This document shows positions 1 to 7,555 of a stretch of DNA of 32,692 bases, piece after piece. Each line of letters begins with the position of its first letter. Within the stretch, counting starts at the first letter, position 1. The position numbers were made by a program, and so were the translations under genes. This DNA is from Natronococcus amylolyticus DSM 10524. GTDB lineage: Archaea > Halobacteriota > Halobacteria > Halobacteriales > Natrialbaceae. The DNA lies in contig NZ_AOIB01000027.1 in NCBI RefSeq assembly GCF_000337675.1, positions 80,076 to 112,767 on the forward strand, given 5' to 3'. The notes under the pieces were generated by a model that was given only the letters and a program-made list of their open reading frames with translations, was not told the DNA's origin and searched no databases.

Positions 1-111
1 GCTCACTTGTTTGATTCCGGCTCTCGCCGTGGCAAACACCGAGTCAACTGCCAGTTTTCCGCGCACAACGACCGTTACGGTCGGGTGACCAATCAAGCTC
101 ACGGCGCGTAT

Positions 112-131
112 CCCACGACTGAAGTCGTGGG
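112..131 (+). repeat. Perfect hairpin resembling an IS200/IS605 (IS1341) end
   Basis: Eight bases, CCCACGAC, are followed by a TGAA loop and the exact complement GTCGTGGG, then a run of T. This matches the type of palindrome found just after tnpB in haloarchaeal IS1341-like elements, where it also forms the 3' part of the guide RNA. No TnpB sequence is recognisable in the 111 bases before it, so it is either an orphan end or the edge of an element lying mostly outside the window. Confidence 0.5.
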
Positions 132-174
132 TTTTGCGCCTGCTTCACGCTATAATGACACCGCGTAGCCTGAT

Positions 175-279
175 CGATAGCATTGTGGAGCGGATGGAGG
201 CTCGTTTTAGTCTGCTCCTGCTTATCATGTCCTTGAACCGGTCGATATCAGCGTCAACAGCGCCTCTGCAGGTGAAATA
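175..279 (-). pseudogene. Degenerate transposase C-terminal fragment (IS5/IS4-like)
   Basis: Read on the minus strand, this stretch encodes a peptide containing GAVDADIDRFKDMI. That resembles the segment 'R-x-x-V-[ED]-A-D-I-[DE]-R-F-K' near the C-terminus of haloarchaeal IS5-group DDE transposases. There is no start codon and no full domain, and the following residues do not continue the family convincingly. Best read as a short relic of an insertion sequence; the match is from memory and needs a database comparison. Confidence 0.3.
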
Positions 280-425
280 GCGAGTGCCTCAAGGCTTGGC
301 TCTAAGGTGGTCACTATATTCACCAAGTGTCGTGTTAAAGTACTAAATACGACTTGTTCGTCTATGATTATCTCATGTAGCTAGCTTCCTTAGATGTTCC
401 TATTAATTCTGTGACTGGACTAGAG

Positions 426-434
426 TTAATATAC
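426..434 (+). promoter_or_regulatory. TATA-like element upstream of the gene at 458
   Basis: The AT-rich stretch TTAATATAC lies about 28 bases before the ATG at 458. This is the usual haloarchaeal TATA-box distance for a leaderless or nearly leaderless transcript. Confidence 0.45.
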
Positions 435-457
435 TGTACGTATGAGAGGGTAGTAGG

Positions 458-913
458 ATGCCGGTTGATGTCGAATCGGATCAATGGAATAAGAGTAAAC
501 GGGTAGATATTCTGGAAGTAGAGATTGAAAGGTTTCTTCAGAAGAATTCAGAGAAGGCCTACAGCCCGGCAGAAATCTCGGACCATCTCACAGATGAAAA
601 ACCAGAGGTATTTCCTGAAATATTGCTTACTGAGGAGAGTTCTGCCAGAGTATCTCGGATAGTGTTGATTACGTCTCGGCTGGAAAAGTTAGCTTGGCAC
701 GAGCGTGTCAAGGCCCATGCACTCGAGGGCAAATTATACTACACTAACTGCGAAGGTGGACAATTTCCAATAGCTGAAGTAGAGCGAAACATTCCTAATC
801 GATTCATCAATATAGAGCAGAGGATAGAAGAGATTGATGATGAATTAGGAACCGTACGCAGGATGCTTCAAGATTTGGAAGAGGAACTTCCCGAAGACTT
901 TGATCTGTTATAA
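458..913 (+). CDS. Conserved haloarchaeal protein, probable winged-helix fold (151 aa)
   Basis: A 151-residue acidic protein without signal peptide or membrane segment. Residues about 15-95 (helices around EIERFLQKN, SPAEISDHL and ARVSRIVLITSRLEKL, then a strand pair around GKLYYTN) look like a winged-helix DNA-binding unit. The last 35 residues (IEQRIEEIDDELGTVRRMLQDLEEEL) form a heptad-like helix, probably for dimerisation. The ATG at 458 fits the TATA element at 426-434. The gene is less GC-rich than the operons nearby. Its last third and the 215 bases after the stop are duplicated in degraded form at 10,687-10,998, suggesting the gene travels with mobile DNA. No specific function is recognised; a regulator is inferred. 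Confidence 0.65.
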   Translation: MPVDVESDQWNKSKRVDILEVEIERFLQKNSEKAYSPAEISDHLTDEKPEVFPEILLTEESSARVSRIVLITSRLEKLAWHERVKAHALEGKLYYTNCEGGQFPIAEVERNIPNRFINIEQRIEEIDDELGTVRRMLQDLEEELPEDFDLL

Positions 914-1128
914 ATCTCGGCGTGGAGCCGATTGAGTTTCGGGTTTGAGGACATTGATTCGGTGGTGGGTCGAGTGGCATGGAATCTAGCCGTCGTGATA
1001 ACTGGTGAATATGTGCCCGCCCCGAGTGAGGTTGTTCGATTGGCCGAGTAGCCGATCACCGGTACCCTTGGAAAACCAAACGGAACTTCAGTATACGGGC
1101 TATAGTCATGAAGCGCTTTTTGGTGTAA
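810..1128 (+). repeat. Dispersed duplication, copy 1 (gene 3' end plus downstream module)
   Basis: Bases 810-1128 match 10,687-10,998. Identity is near perfect across the last 35 codons and the first 40 bases after the stop, falls in the middle, and rises again in a terminal block (GGAAAACCAAACG, CTTCAGTAT, GTCATGA, TTTTTGGTGTAA). The downstream part has no conserved reading frame between copies, so the conserved tail is more likely an element end or a structured RNA than coding sequence. In both copies ACCAAA and TTTGGT can pair. Confidence 0.75.
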
Positions 1129-1642
1129 TCTTGAGCCAGAGGAGGTGGTGAGAAAGCTACCGCTGTAATCGGGTGGAGACGATTGGTTCCTTGAGTTGCT
1201 CACCGACAAAGAAAGGAATCGTTCAGCAAACGATGACTAGCGATTTGGACCGTATCACCTGATAGTTCGGTAGCGTCTGGATACCGATGAAAGATCCACT
1301 AATTTGCGTTAACGTTCGCTAATTTGGTTCCACAATCTAGTCGTTCAATATCTCTTCGGGCCATGATACTGAGTGCCCGCAAGGGCGTAGGTACAATCTC
1401 CAGTTGCCAGTCAGCTGAAGGGGTGCCTCCCCCTCCCTTCGCTGATGAGTCGTTGCACCACTTACCGTTCTCCCACCCCCCTGTCGTTTTGTGATTTGAG
1501 CGGGGAACATCTCGAGATGGTTTCTGTTCTGAGCACGCTACGTACCTCGAACTCTTGAGTCTAGTCTGCGAGCACCCTCCCGCTGGTCAGGCTGAGTCAT
1601 CGAAGCGCTGATAACCGCCACGATCTGTTTGGCTGTCTGCCG
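1129..1642. other. Intergenic, nothing assigned
   Basis: About 510 bases between the downstream module and the reductase operon. I see no convincing reading frame on either strand, no RNA gene and no clear terminator. Translations of both strands have frequent stops and no recognisable motif. Confidence 0.5.
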
Positions 1643-2443
1643 TCACAGGTCGATTCCGCCGTTGATGTCGATTACTTCGCCGGTCATGTAGCCTGACTGC
1701 TCGCTGGCGAGGTAGCGAACGAGGCCGGCGATCTCGCTGGTGTCGGCGAACCGTTCGAGCGGGATCTCTGCGCGCAGGTCGTCTTGGATCTCGTCGGGAA
1801 GTGCCTCGACCATCTCAGTGTGGGTGAAGCCAGGCGCGATACAGTTGGCCGTCGTACCTGTGCTCGCCAGCTCGAGGGCGAGCGATCGGGTGAAGCCGAA
1901 CAAGCCGCTTTTCGCCGCCGCGTAGTTCGCTTGACCGACATTCCCCTGCTTGCCGATCACGCTCGAGATGTTGATTACTCGCCCGTGATCGACGGTTTTG
2001 ACATCGTCGTAGAACGTTTGTGTGCAGTTGAACGTCCCGTGCAGCGAGACATCGATTACCCGGTGCCAGTCCTCCACGGTCATCTTTTGGAACGGCCGAT
2101 CACAGGTGATCCCGGCGTTATTGACGAGCACGTCGATTGGCCCAAATGTCTCGTGGACTGCCTCGCGCATCGTCTCGATTTCGTCGCGGTCAGTGACGTC
2201 AGCCTGAACAGGATGAGCCGTCCCCTCAAAGTCTGCTTCAGTGATTGTATCGGCGACCTCGTGAGCGGCTTCCTCGGAGGAGCGGTAGTTGACGATGACG
2301 GTTGCGCCGTGTCGACCCAGTTCGCGAGCGATGCAACGTCCGATTCCACGCGAGGCGCCGGTCACCAGACATGTTCGTCCCGTAAGCGGTTGGCGGGGCG
2401 GGAGTTCCAGAGTGTCCCGCCGCTCGGCGAGTTCTGCAGTCAT
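1643..2443 (-). CDS. phaB: Short-chain dehydrogenase/reductase, PhaB-like 3-oxoacyl reductase (266 aa)
   Basis: A classical SDR enzyme. The nucleotide-binding motif TGASRGIG is at residues 28-35, NNAG at 108-111, and the catalytic Ser161, Tyr174 and Lys178 sit in the order S-x12-Y-x3-K. The NYRSS stretch after the second strand favours NADPH. A typical C-terminal SGYMTGEVIDINGG segment is present. Sequence and length (266 aa, with a short N-terminal extension before the fold) fit acetoacetyl-CoA reductases of haloarchaeal polyhydroxyalkanoate synthesis (PhaB) or the closely related FabG reductases; the sequence alone does not separate these. The ATG overlaps the stop of the upstream gene as ATGA, so translation is probably coupled. 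No PHA synthase genes are in the window. Confidence 0.8.
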   Translation of the reverse strand: MTAELAERRDTLELPPRQPLTGRTCLVTGASRGIGRCIARELGRHGATVIVNYRSSEEAAHEVADTITEADFEGTAHPVQADVTDRDEIETMREAVHETFGPIDVLVNNAGITCDRPFQKMTVEDWHRVIDVSLHGTFNCTQTFYDDVKTVDHGRVINISSVIGKQGNVGQANYAAAKSGLFGFTRSLALELASTGTTANCIAPGFTHTEMVEALPDEIQDDLRAEIPLERFADTSEIAGLVRYLASEQSGYMTGEVIDINGGIDL

Positions 2444-3033
2444 GGCCGGCCCTCCAGCGCTGCCGCCTGATCGTGTTGAGAGTATGGGGACTTTTCACAC
2501 TCCTTCGTTTCGAGTGCAGAGAGCCACTCCTGGACAGTGTATGTCCGGTCCTCAACCGTATCGGAGCCTTCCGTATACGGGACGACCCCCCGGAGTGCTT
2601 CTGTATCCAGGCCGGTCTCAGTATCGGCCTCGTAGAGTGCTACTGCTATGAACGGTACTCGGACCCGTTCGTGTGTCTCGTTACTCCCCAATCCAAGCGG
2701 TGACGACGGAACCTCATCCCGACGGAACGCTGGTTCAAGTGTGTAATCGTGCTGCTCGGCCCACTGTTCGAACTCAGCGACGAGTTCGTCACGTGTGGGC
2801 CTCATCTCGTCCGTCTTAGTAACCCCATGGTGTTCTGACGGCCACTGAGAGACCTGAAAGTCGGAGATGGGTCCGTGATCACACAGCTGCTGCAGGCGCT
2901 CGGTGAGTGCGTTGATCGTCTCTGCGACGGGAGCTGGAACACCCGACCGCACGTAACAGTCGACCTGGATATTTTCAGCCCGATCGATGGTGTTTGCTGG
3001 GAAATCCGCACCACTATTGGCTGGCATATCCAT
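2440..3033 (-). CDS. Conserved haloarchaeal protein, middle gene of reductase operon (197 aa)
   Basis: A soluble protein of 197 residues (start ATG at 3033; an in-frame ATG two codons later is also possible). It overlaps the preceding winged-helix gene by 20 bases and the reductase by 4 (ATGA). Features include an N-terminal IQVDCYVRSGVPAPVAETI stretch, a central KTDEMRPTRDELVAEFEQWA helix, and a C-terminal block with VPFIAVALYE, VVPYTEG and YTVQEWLSALE. I recall similar uncharacterised haloarchaeal proteins paired with a small winged-helix protein, but no function is known to me. The overlaps on both sides suggest it works with the regulator, the reductase, or both. Confidence 0.75.
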   Translation of the reverse strand: MDMPANSGADFPANTIDRAENIQVDCYVRSGVPAPVAETINALTERLQQLCDHGPISDFQVSQWPSEHHGVTKTDEMRPTRDELVAEFEQWAEQHDYTLEPAFRRDEVPSSPLGLGSNETHERVRVPFIAVALYEADTETGLDTEALRGVVPYTEGSDTVEDRTYTVQEWLSALETKECEKSPYSQHDQAAALEGRP

Positions 3034-3253
3034 CCTCCGTACGGGAGACGAGATCTTTCTGAACGAGCGATGTGAGTATCGGTAGGAGCGTGAGCTTTGA
3101 TAGGCCAAGCAATTGCTGGAGTTCAGTCGCTGTGGCCTCCTCCACCGCAAGGAGGGTTAGATAGACCAGTTTCGACTGAGGTGATCCGAGATCATCGATC
3201 TCTGCCATCTCCTGTTCTGGCACGGCGGTCTCTTGTGAGTTTGTAGGCACCAT
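3014..3253 (-). CDS. Small winged-helix (MarR-like) regulator (79 aa)
   Basis: First gene of the reductase operon. Residues about 25-78 form a compact winged helix: SPQSKLVYLTLLAV, then TATELQQLLGLSKLTLLPILTSLVQKDLV with the recognition helix around LSKLTLLPIL, then the wing RTEDGYA. The ATG at 3253 is chosen over the GTG two codons upstream because it sits about 30 bases after the TATA box at 3280-3288, giving a leaderless transcript. Its 3' end overlaps the next gene. It may autoregulate the operon; that is inferred from context only. Confidence 0.75.
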   Translation of the reverse strand: MVPTNSQETAVPEQEMAEIDDLGSPQSKLVYLTLLAVEEATATELQQLLGLSKLTLLPILTSLVQKDLVSRTEDGYASQ

Positions 3254-3279
3254 AACCACAGAGGACGGCTACCGCTCTG

Positions 3280-3288
3280 TTTATAAAG
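3280..3288 (-). promoter_or_regulatory. TATA box of the winged-helix/reductase operon
   Basis: On the minus strand CTTTATAAA lies about 31 bases upstream of the ATG at 3253, fitting a leaderless haloarchaeal promoter. Confidence 0.55.
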
Positions 3289-3913
3289 CTTGGATGAGGC
3301 ACGTCCACAAACCTCACTTAGCGGGTTCCTGTCTTGAACGGCTGTTCCACGCGTAGTGTTAGATTTGACAGACATCACTGTCCGCTTTGCTCCCAGCACT
3401 CGAAAGAAGCCGTCTGTGAACTCGTTGTGAGCAGGTCGGCGAGTAGACACCGCCATGGCCTGCTTGCTTTTCCAACGTCCGAAAGCCACGATGTACAGTC
3501 GTGGCGGCCGACTGCGGTGATTGCCGCATTGTAGGCAACTCTGAACGATGCCGCTGCTTCTGATTCCTAAGGAGCGACAGAGGGTACCGGCCGCCATGAG
3601 TTCGGATCCGTCTGGTGGGTGGTCCCGGATTCGGTGACGGTAGGTGACAGCGGTCTCTGTCGCATGACACGCCAAAGCGTGCCAGTCTCTACCACGGGCG
3701 GTGCAGTATATAAAATTTGTGGCTCCTCGTCTACTTGAGCAACGTCGATCGCCGTCTGGGAACGTTGCTAAACTGTTGTCTACCAACTGATAAGGATCAG
3801 CGCCGTTGCTCGGAGATTCCCACGGCAAAAATAGTACAGGCGAGAATTGCTCGGCAATAGGACAGCGGTGGGTTTCTCGAGTGAGCAGCGGAACTTTCGG
3901 AATTCAAAGGCGG

Positions 3914-3966
3914 CTATAAGTAACTCTGTCGAGCAATTGAGGCTGCCCGGTGTGATCGCACCGGGC
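3914..3966 (+). promoter_or_regulatory. TATA-like element and 5' hairpin ahead of a small ORF
   Basis: CTATAAG (3914-3920) is followed at 3945-3966 by a perfect 8-bp stem, GCCCGGTG and CACCGGGC, around a TGATCG loop. The stem ends 7 bases before tandem ATG codons at 3974 and 3977. If transcription starts about 25 bases after the TATA element, the hairpin would be at the very 5' end of the RNA and could limit translation of the ORF. Confidence 0.35.
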
Positions 3967-3973
3967 GTCCGCG

Positions 3974-4123
3974 ATGATGATCGAAACGACAGCGGTGATC
4001 GTCGCATCGTACGTAGGAGTCAAGGGGCTCCTACGAACGGTCGACAGTACGACTCCGCTCTCGATCAGCGTTTGGGTGTGGGGTGCGGGCTTCGAGCTGT
4101 CGATCGGTGACGACCCTGGTTAA
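3974..4123 (+). CDS. Possible 49-aa small membrane-associated protein
   Basis: A 49-codon frame starts with two ATGs. Its product begins MMIETTAVIVASYVGVKGLL, a mildly hydrophobic helix long enough to touch or span a membrane, continues with polar residues, then LSISVWVWGAGFELSIGDDPG. The composition, with an acidic tail, looks more protein-like than other frames nearby. It is preceded by a TATA-like element and hairpin, and a terminator-like hairpin begins 9 bases after its stop. I do not recognise a family. It could instead be a non-coding RNA or a chance frame in transposon debris. Confidence 0.35.
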   Translation: MMIETTAVIVASYVGVKGLLRTVDSTTPLSISVWVWGAGFELSIGDDPG

Positions 4124-4131
4124 GGTTGTTG

Positions 4132-4150
4132 AGCCCCGCTACGGGGCTTT
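4132..4150 (+). terminator. Terminator-like hairpin
   Basis: A perfect 7-bp stem, AGCCCCG and CGGGGCT, around a CTA loop (4132-4148), followed by TT. It begins 9 bases after the stop of the small ORF. The T tract is short, so termination strength is uncertain. Confidence 0.45.
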
Positions 4151-4816
4151 GCAACGAGACGGCCGAAGGCGCTGCGGTCTAAGCCTACCTATCGATATAG
4201 TCCTCGAGAATTGGATCAGTTTTCCACTCCGTCGTTCCTTTAAGTAGTTCTGGCCACAAGGTAGAGCTATGACGGGAAGTCGTTCTCTCGTGTTTTCAAC
4301 GCAGTAGCGTAGGCTGTCCTGGCTCGCGAAAGGGTCTTGATTCGAGCAGTGATTTCTGTCCGCGTTAGTACTAGCGGCCAAGATGCCCAACGCCAGCGAC
4401 GACCAAACGACCCGATCAGCGCGATTGGCAGTCTGGCTAATGAGGATTTCTTAGAGAAACCCGGGGTGAGGGTTTCTACGGAAGACGCGGTTGACAACTG
4501 GTTGGTAGGTGGGGCCTCGCCATTTATTCATGTGTGGGCCTAGCATGATAAGATTTGTGGTCAGGGTGTGTTACTATGTCAGCTGAACGTCGGAGTTCAA
4601 ACTGCGACGTTGACCGACCAATTTACCATTCTTTCTTAAGAACCATGCTGCCCACAGATCCCATGCCAAGCAATCCCATCGTTAAGTATACAACGCATAG
4701 GTTTGCCCTTCTCTACCGATCCTACATCGCGAGATCGACTTCTGCCTAACTTCTCAGTCCGCTTCAGTTGTCATACTGTGTCCCTGAGATCGCCCTTCGA
4801 GATAGTCTTCGACTCA

Positions 4817-4843
4817 TTTAAATCGCCAACGGACAAGAGTCCG
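4817..4843 (+). promoter_or_regulatory. Promoter and probable operator of the PadR gene
   Basis: TTTAAA at 4817-4822 lies 27 bases before the ATG at 4846. Between them, at 4830-4843, is the perfect palindrome CGGAC-AAGA-GTCCG, placed where a bound repressor would cover the start site. PadR proteins commonly autoregulate, so this is a candidate PadR operator. Confidence 0.5.
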
Positions 4844-4845
4844 AT

Positions 4846-5129
4846 ATGTACGATTTGACCGCTTTCCAGCGCGATCTGCTCTATGTTGTTGCTGGCCTGG
4901 ATGAACCACATGGACTCGCCATCAAAGAGGAACTCGAGGAGTATTACGAAAAAGAGGTCCACCACGGTCGTCTGTATCCGAATCTGGATACGATCGTCGA
5001 GAAGGGGCTGATCGACAAAGGACAACTCGATCGTCGGACGAACGTCTACTCCTCACCCAGCGTGGACAGCGTGAACTCGAGGCTCGCCACGACTGGGAGG
5101 ATCAATACATTGGCGGATTGGTTGATTGA
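4846..5129 (+). pseudogene. PadR-family regulator with a frameshift
   Basis: The first 67 codons are a typical PadR winged helix: FQRDLLYVVAGLDEPHGLAI, ELEEYYEKEVHHGRLYPNLDTIVEKGLIDKG and DRRTNVYS. At about 5050-5056 the expected wing sequence leaves frame. Shifting by one base restores LTQRGQRELEARHDWEDQY, the family's usual C-terminal helix, ending at a TGA at 5127-5129; without the shift a 99-residue product with an unrelated tail ends at 5145. One C appears to be missing in the CTCC/CTCACCC stretch. The gene lies upstream of a transporter operon in the same direction, as PadR regulators of drug-export ABC systems often do. Real mutation or sequencing error cannot be separated here. Confidence 0.75.
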
Positions 5130-5505
5130 AAACTCGCTGTGTTAGTGCTACAATGAGGATTCTCGATGGAGGCTCGCATCCAGCTTAACGGGCATGATTC
5201 GCGATGGGACTGGTGTCGGTGGAAATTTCGGATCCATACGGTACGTCCGTGCCATCGCGTCAACATTGTCGAGTCGACCAGACGCGGGTTCGAGCGCACC
5301 GATTCAAAGACTGAGTCGAACGTCGAGTCGGTGCCGCTGGTATCGGGCCGCCAAAATCAGCCAACGGCGTCGAGTGCGAAAGTGTGCCGATAACCCGTCT
5401 AACACGAGTATTTGTCCGTTTCAGTGCCTCTCCAAACCACTTTCACTCCACATTTGGCGCGAGTATATCCGCTCAGAAAACGTACGAAATGGGGAGGAGA
5501 ACGCT
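5130..5505. other. Intergenic between PadR and ABC genes
   Basis: About 375 bases. Two forward frames are partly open, but their translations are Arg/Ser-rich and carry no motif. No clear terminator follows the PadR gene. The only strong signal is the purine-rich Shine-Dalgarno-like GGGGAGGAG at about 5492-5500. Confidence 0.4.
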
Positions 5506-5592
5506 ATGACTACCCATCCCATGACCGAACGCGTGACCGCAGGATTCGTCGGTCACAATCAACGGACTGGACTCGACGAGGCAAGTCAATGA
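5506..5592 (+). CDS. Possible 28-aa leader peptide upstream of the ABC gene
   Basis: The ATG at 5506 follows a strong Shine-Dalgarno-like GGAGGAG by about 7 bases, and the 28-codon frame ends at a TGA overlapping the ABC ATG (ATGA at 5589-5592). The product ([20 protein letters not shown]...) resembles no protein I know. It may couple translation to the transporter gene or be the tail of a lost gene. Confidence 0.35.
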   Translation: MTTHPMTERVTAGFVGHNQRTGLDEASQ

Positions 5593-6725
5593 CCGAACAC
5601 AGTTCACCGAGGCACACCGCTGACCTCACGGAACCAGCCGGCCTCGAGGGGTCGGTATCAGCGGATCGAAGCGGTGCGAATTCCGGGGCCACCCCTGGCG
5701 ATTTCGGCCCGTCCAAGGATTCGGCACTCGCGATCGAAACCGAGGAGCTGGTCAAACACTTTGGTGAGACGAAAGCTGTCGATGGTGTAGACCTAGCCGT
5801 CCCTGCGGGCGGCATCTACGGCTTACTGGGCCCCAACGGTGCCGGCAAGACCACGATGATCCGGATGCTCGCGACGCTGTTGCAACCCGATGCTGGGACG
5901 GCTCGCGTGTTCGGTCACGATGTGGGAGCCGATGCGGACGCAGTTCGCGGGCGCGTGAGCATGACCGGCCAGTTCGCGTCGGTGGACGAGGACCTCACCG
6001 GACACGAGAATCTCGTCTTGCTCGCCCGCCTGCTCGGCTACTCGCGGCGAGAGGCGAAGGCACGGACAATAGAACAGCTCGAGGCATTCGGCCTGACCGA
6101 CGCGGCGTCCCGCCAGGTGAAGACGTACTCAGGCGGGATGCGCCGTCGACTTGACATCGCGGCGAGTATCGTCGTCACCCCAGAGCTGCTGTTCCTCGAC
6201 GAGCCAACTACCGGCCTCGATCCGCGAAATCGCTCTCAGGTTTGGGAGATTATCCGAGCGCTCGTCGCCAACGGAACGACGGTGCTGCTGACAACACAGT
6301 ACCTCGAGGAGGCCGACCAACTTGCCGACCGAATCGCTGTTATTGATGACGGTCGAATTGTCGCTGAGGGGACGCCCAGAGATCTTAAAGCCTCGATCGG
6401 CTCGGGCGTGTTGAACGTCCGGGTGCGTGATCCTGGCCAGCGTGAGGAGGCGAGGCAGGCACTAACCCGAATACTCAACGCCCCCGTGAAACTCGAGTCG
6501 GATCCGGCTGCGCTGTCGGCTCGCATAGCGGACACCAACCGCATCGCGCACGCGTTTGTCGAGCTGTCGCAGGCCGAGATCGCGGTCACGGACTTCGCGC
6601 TCGGCCAGCCTAGCCTTGACGAAGTGTTCCTCGCGCTGACCGATCGCGACGACCGAGATACACACACTGATCGCGCAAGTCGCGACGGTCGAGACAAGGC
6701 GGCCGCCGGGGGGAGATCGCGATGA
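5589..6725 (+). CDS. ABC transporter ATP-binding protein, DrrA-like (378 aa)
   Basis: ATPase of an ABC-2 type exporter resembling the daunorubicin-resistance DrrA family. After a polar, probably disordered N-terminus of about 55 residues come Walker [10 protein letters not shown] (about residue 80), the Q-loop region [14 protein letters not shown], signature YSGGM (about 178), Walker [13 protein letters not shown] (about 200) and a switch-region [22 protein letters not shown] typical C-terminal domain ends in [12 protein letters not shown]. The ATG at 5589 is preferred to the upstream open frame because that extension is basic and unlike the family. Its stop overlaps the permease start (ATGA at 6722-6725), so the two form one unit. 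Likely an efflux or lipid/drug export ATPase; substrate unknown. Its partner gene carries a nonsense codon. Confidence 0.88.
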   Translation: MTEHSSPRHTADLTEPAGLEGSVSADRSGANSGATPGDFGPSKDSALAIETEELVKHFGETKAVDGVDLAVPAGGIYGLLGPNGAGKTTMIRMLATLLQPDAGTARVFGHDVGADADAVRGRVSMTGQFASVDEDLTGHENLVLLARLLGYSRREAKARTIEQLEAFGLTDAASRQVKTYSGGMRRRLDIAASIVVTPELLFLDEPTTGLDPRNRSQVWEIIRALVANGTTVLLTTQYLEEADQLADRIAVIDDGRIVAEGTPRDLKASIGSGVLNVRVRDPGQREEARQALTRILNAPVKLESDPAALSARIADTNRIAHAFVELSQAEIAVTDFALGQPSLDEVFLALTDRDDRDTHTDRASRDGRDKAAAGGRSR

Positions 6726-7555
6726 CAACCGAGAGCGGCGCCGAGCCCGACGCTGAACGCCTCCGATCGGCGGTATCGGACCAGCCGCGGCCACCGCGGC
6801 CGAGCGCGCTCTCTGCATCGCTCACATTTGGCTGGCGGGCACTGTTAAAGATCAAGCACGTCCCTGAGCAACTGTTTGACGTCACCGTTTTTCCGGTCAT
6901 GTTCTTGCTGCTGTTCACCTATCTGTTCGGCGGTGCGCTTGCGGGTTCGACGAGTGCGTACTTGCAAGAGCTCCTGCCAGGAATCCTGGCGATGACGGTT
7001 GTCTTCATCACGATCTACACTGGGATCACGCTGAACGATGACGTTGATGAGGGTGTCTTCGATCGGTTCCGGACACTCCCGATCTGGCAGCCTGCGGTCA
7101 TTGTCGGTGCCCTGCTCGGTGACGCCGTACGGTACACGATTGCCTCGACGATCGTCATCGCCCTCGGACTAATCCTCGGGTTCCGACCTGACGGCGGTGC
7201 CGTTGGCGTGCTATCGGCCGTGGCACTCTTGCTTGTATTCTCGTTCAGCCTCTCGTGGATCTGGACCGCCCTCGGGTTCGTTATGCGGAGTCCGGAGTCG
7301 CTCATGGCCACGAGCATGCTGGTCCTGTTCCCGCTGACATTCGTCAGCAACGTCTTCGTCGATCCGGCGACGATGCCATAGTGGCTCGAGGCGTTCGTTG
7401 GCATCAACCCAGTCAGCCACCTGGTCACGGCGATGCGCGGACTGATGCACGGGACCGCGACGACCGGCGAGGTCGGCATCGTCCTGCTCATGTCCGCGGC
7501 GCTCGTCATGGTGTTCGCTCCTCTTACGATGTACCTCTTCCGTAAAGAAACTTGA
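6722..7555 (+). pseudogene. ABC-2 type permease with an in-frame TAG stop
   Basis: Membrane partner of the preceding ATPase. The first 219 codons encode a cytoplasmic N-terminus, TM1 (LFDVTVFPVMFLLLFTYLFG), the LLPGILAMTVVF and IYTGITLNDDVDEGVFDRF segments, and further membrane helices. After VFVDPATMP comes TAG (7379-7381). Reading on in the same frame gives WLEAFVGINPVSHLVTAMRG, a final membrane segment and FRKET, then TGA at 7553-7555. This is the normal family C-terminus (usually MP-x-WL-x-x-F), so one base change from a sense codon such as GAG would explain the TAG. The truncated product would lose the last membrane helix and is probably non-functional unless the codon is read through. 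Confidence 0.85.

Larger units (their letters stand above)
1..457. other. Gene-poor segment with transposon debris
   Basis: No intact gene is supported here. The stretch holds a perfect hairpin at 112-131 of the kind found at IS200/IS605-type ends, a degenerate transposase tail on the minus strand at about 175-279, and the promoter of the next gene near 426-434. The rest shows nothing I can assign. Confidence 0.5.
3289..4845. other. Long gene-poor stretch (1.55 kb)
   Basis: Apart from the small unit at 3914-4150, no gene can be supported. The minus strand is open for over 200 codons up to 3828, but its translation is rich in Arg, Ser and Cys, unlike an acidic haloarchaeal protein. A 7-bp hairpin (GCCACGA, loop TGTACAG, TCGTGGC) lies at 3485-3505 and resembles IS200/IS605-type palindromes. 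An isolated TATA-like AGTATATAAAA is at about 3704-3714 with no reading frame after it. Likely decayed mobile DNA. Confidence 0.45.

Noticed and set aside
868-1209. Minus-strand frame opposite the 3' end of the gene at 458
   Set aside because: The corresponding frame in the duplicate copy does not conserve the protein sequence in the middle, so this is a shadow frame.
3157-3828. Minus-strand frame open for 223 codons
   Set aside because: Translation is rich in Arg, Ser, Cys and Pro and lacks acidic haloarchaeal composition or any motif; it also overlaps the start of the well-supported winged-helix gene.
4267-4497. Minus-strand frame of 76 codons with an ARIKTLSRARTAYATALKTREN tail
   Set aside because: Basic, Trp/Arg-rich composition and no motif or promoter; the opposite strand and other frames are equally open.
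7379-7381. TAG in the permease as a pyrrolysine codon
   Set aside because: The aligned family position is not a known pyrrolysine site, and no pyrrolysine genes are visible in the window; a simple nonsense mutation is more economical.
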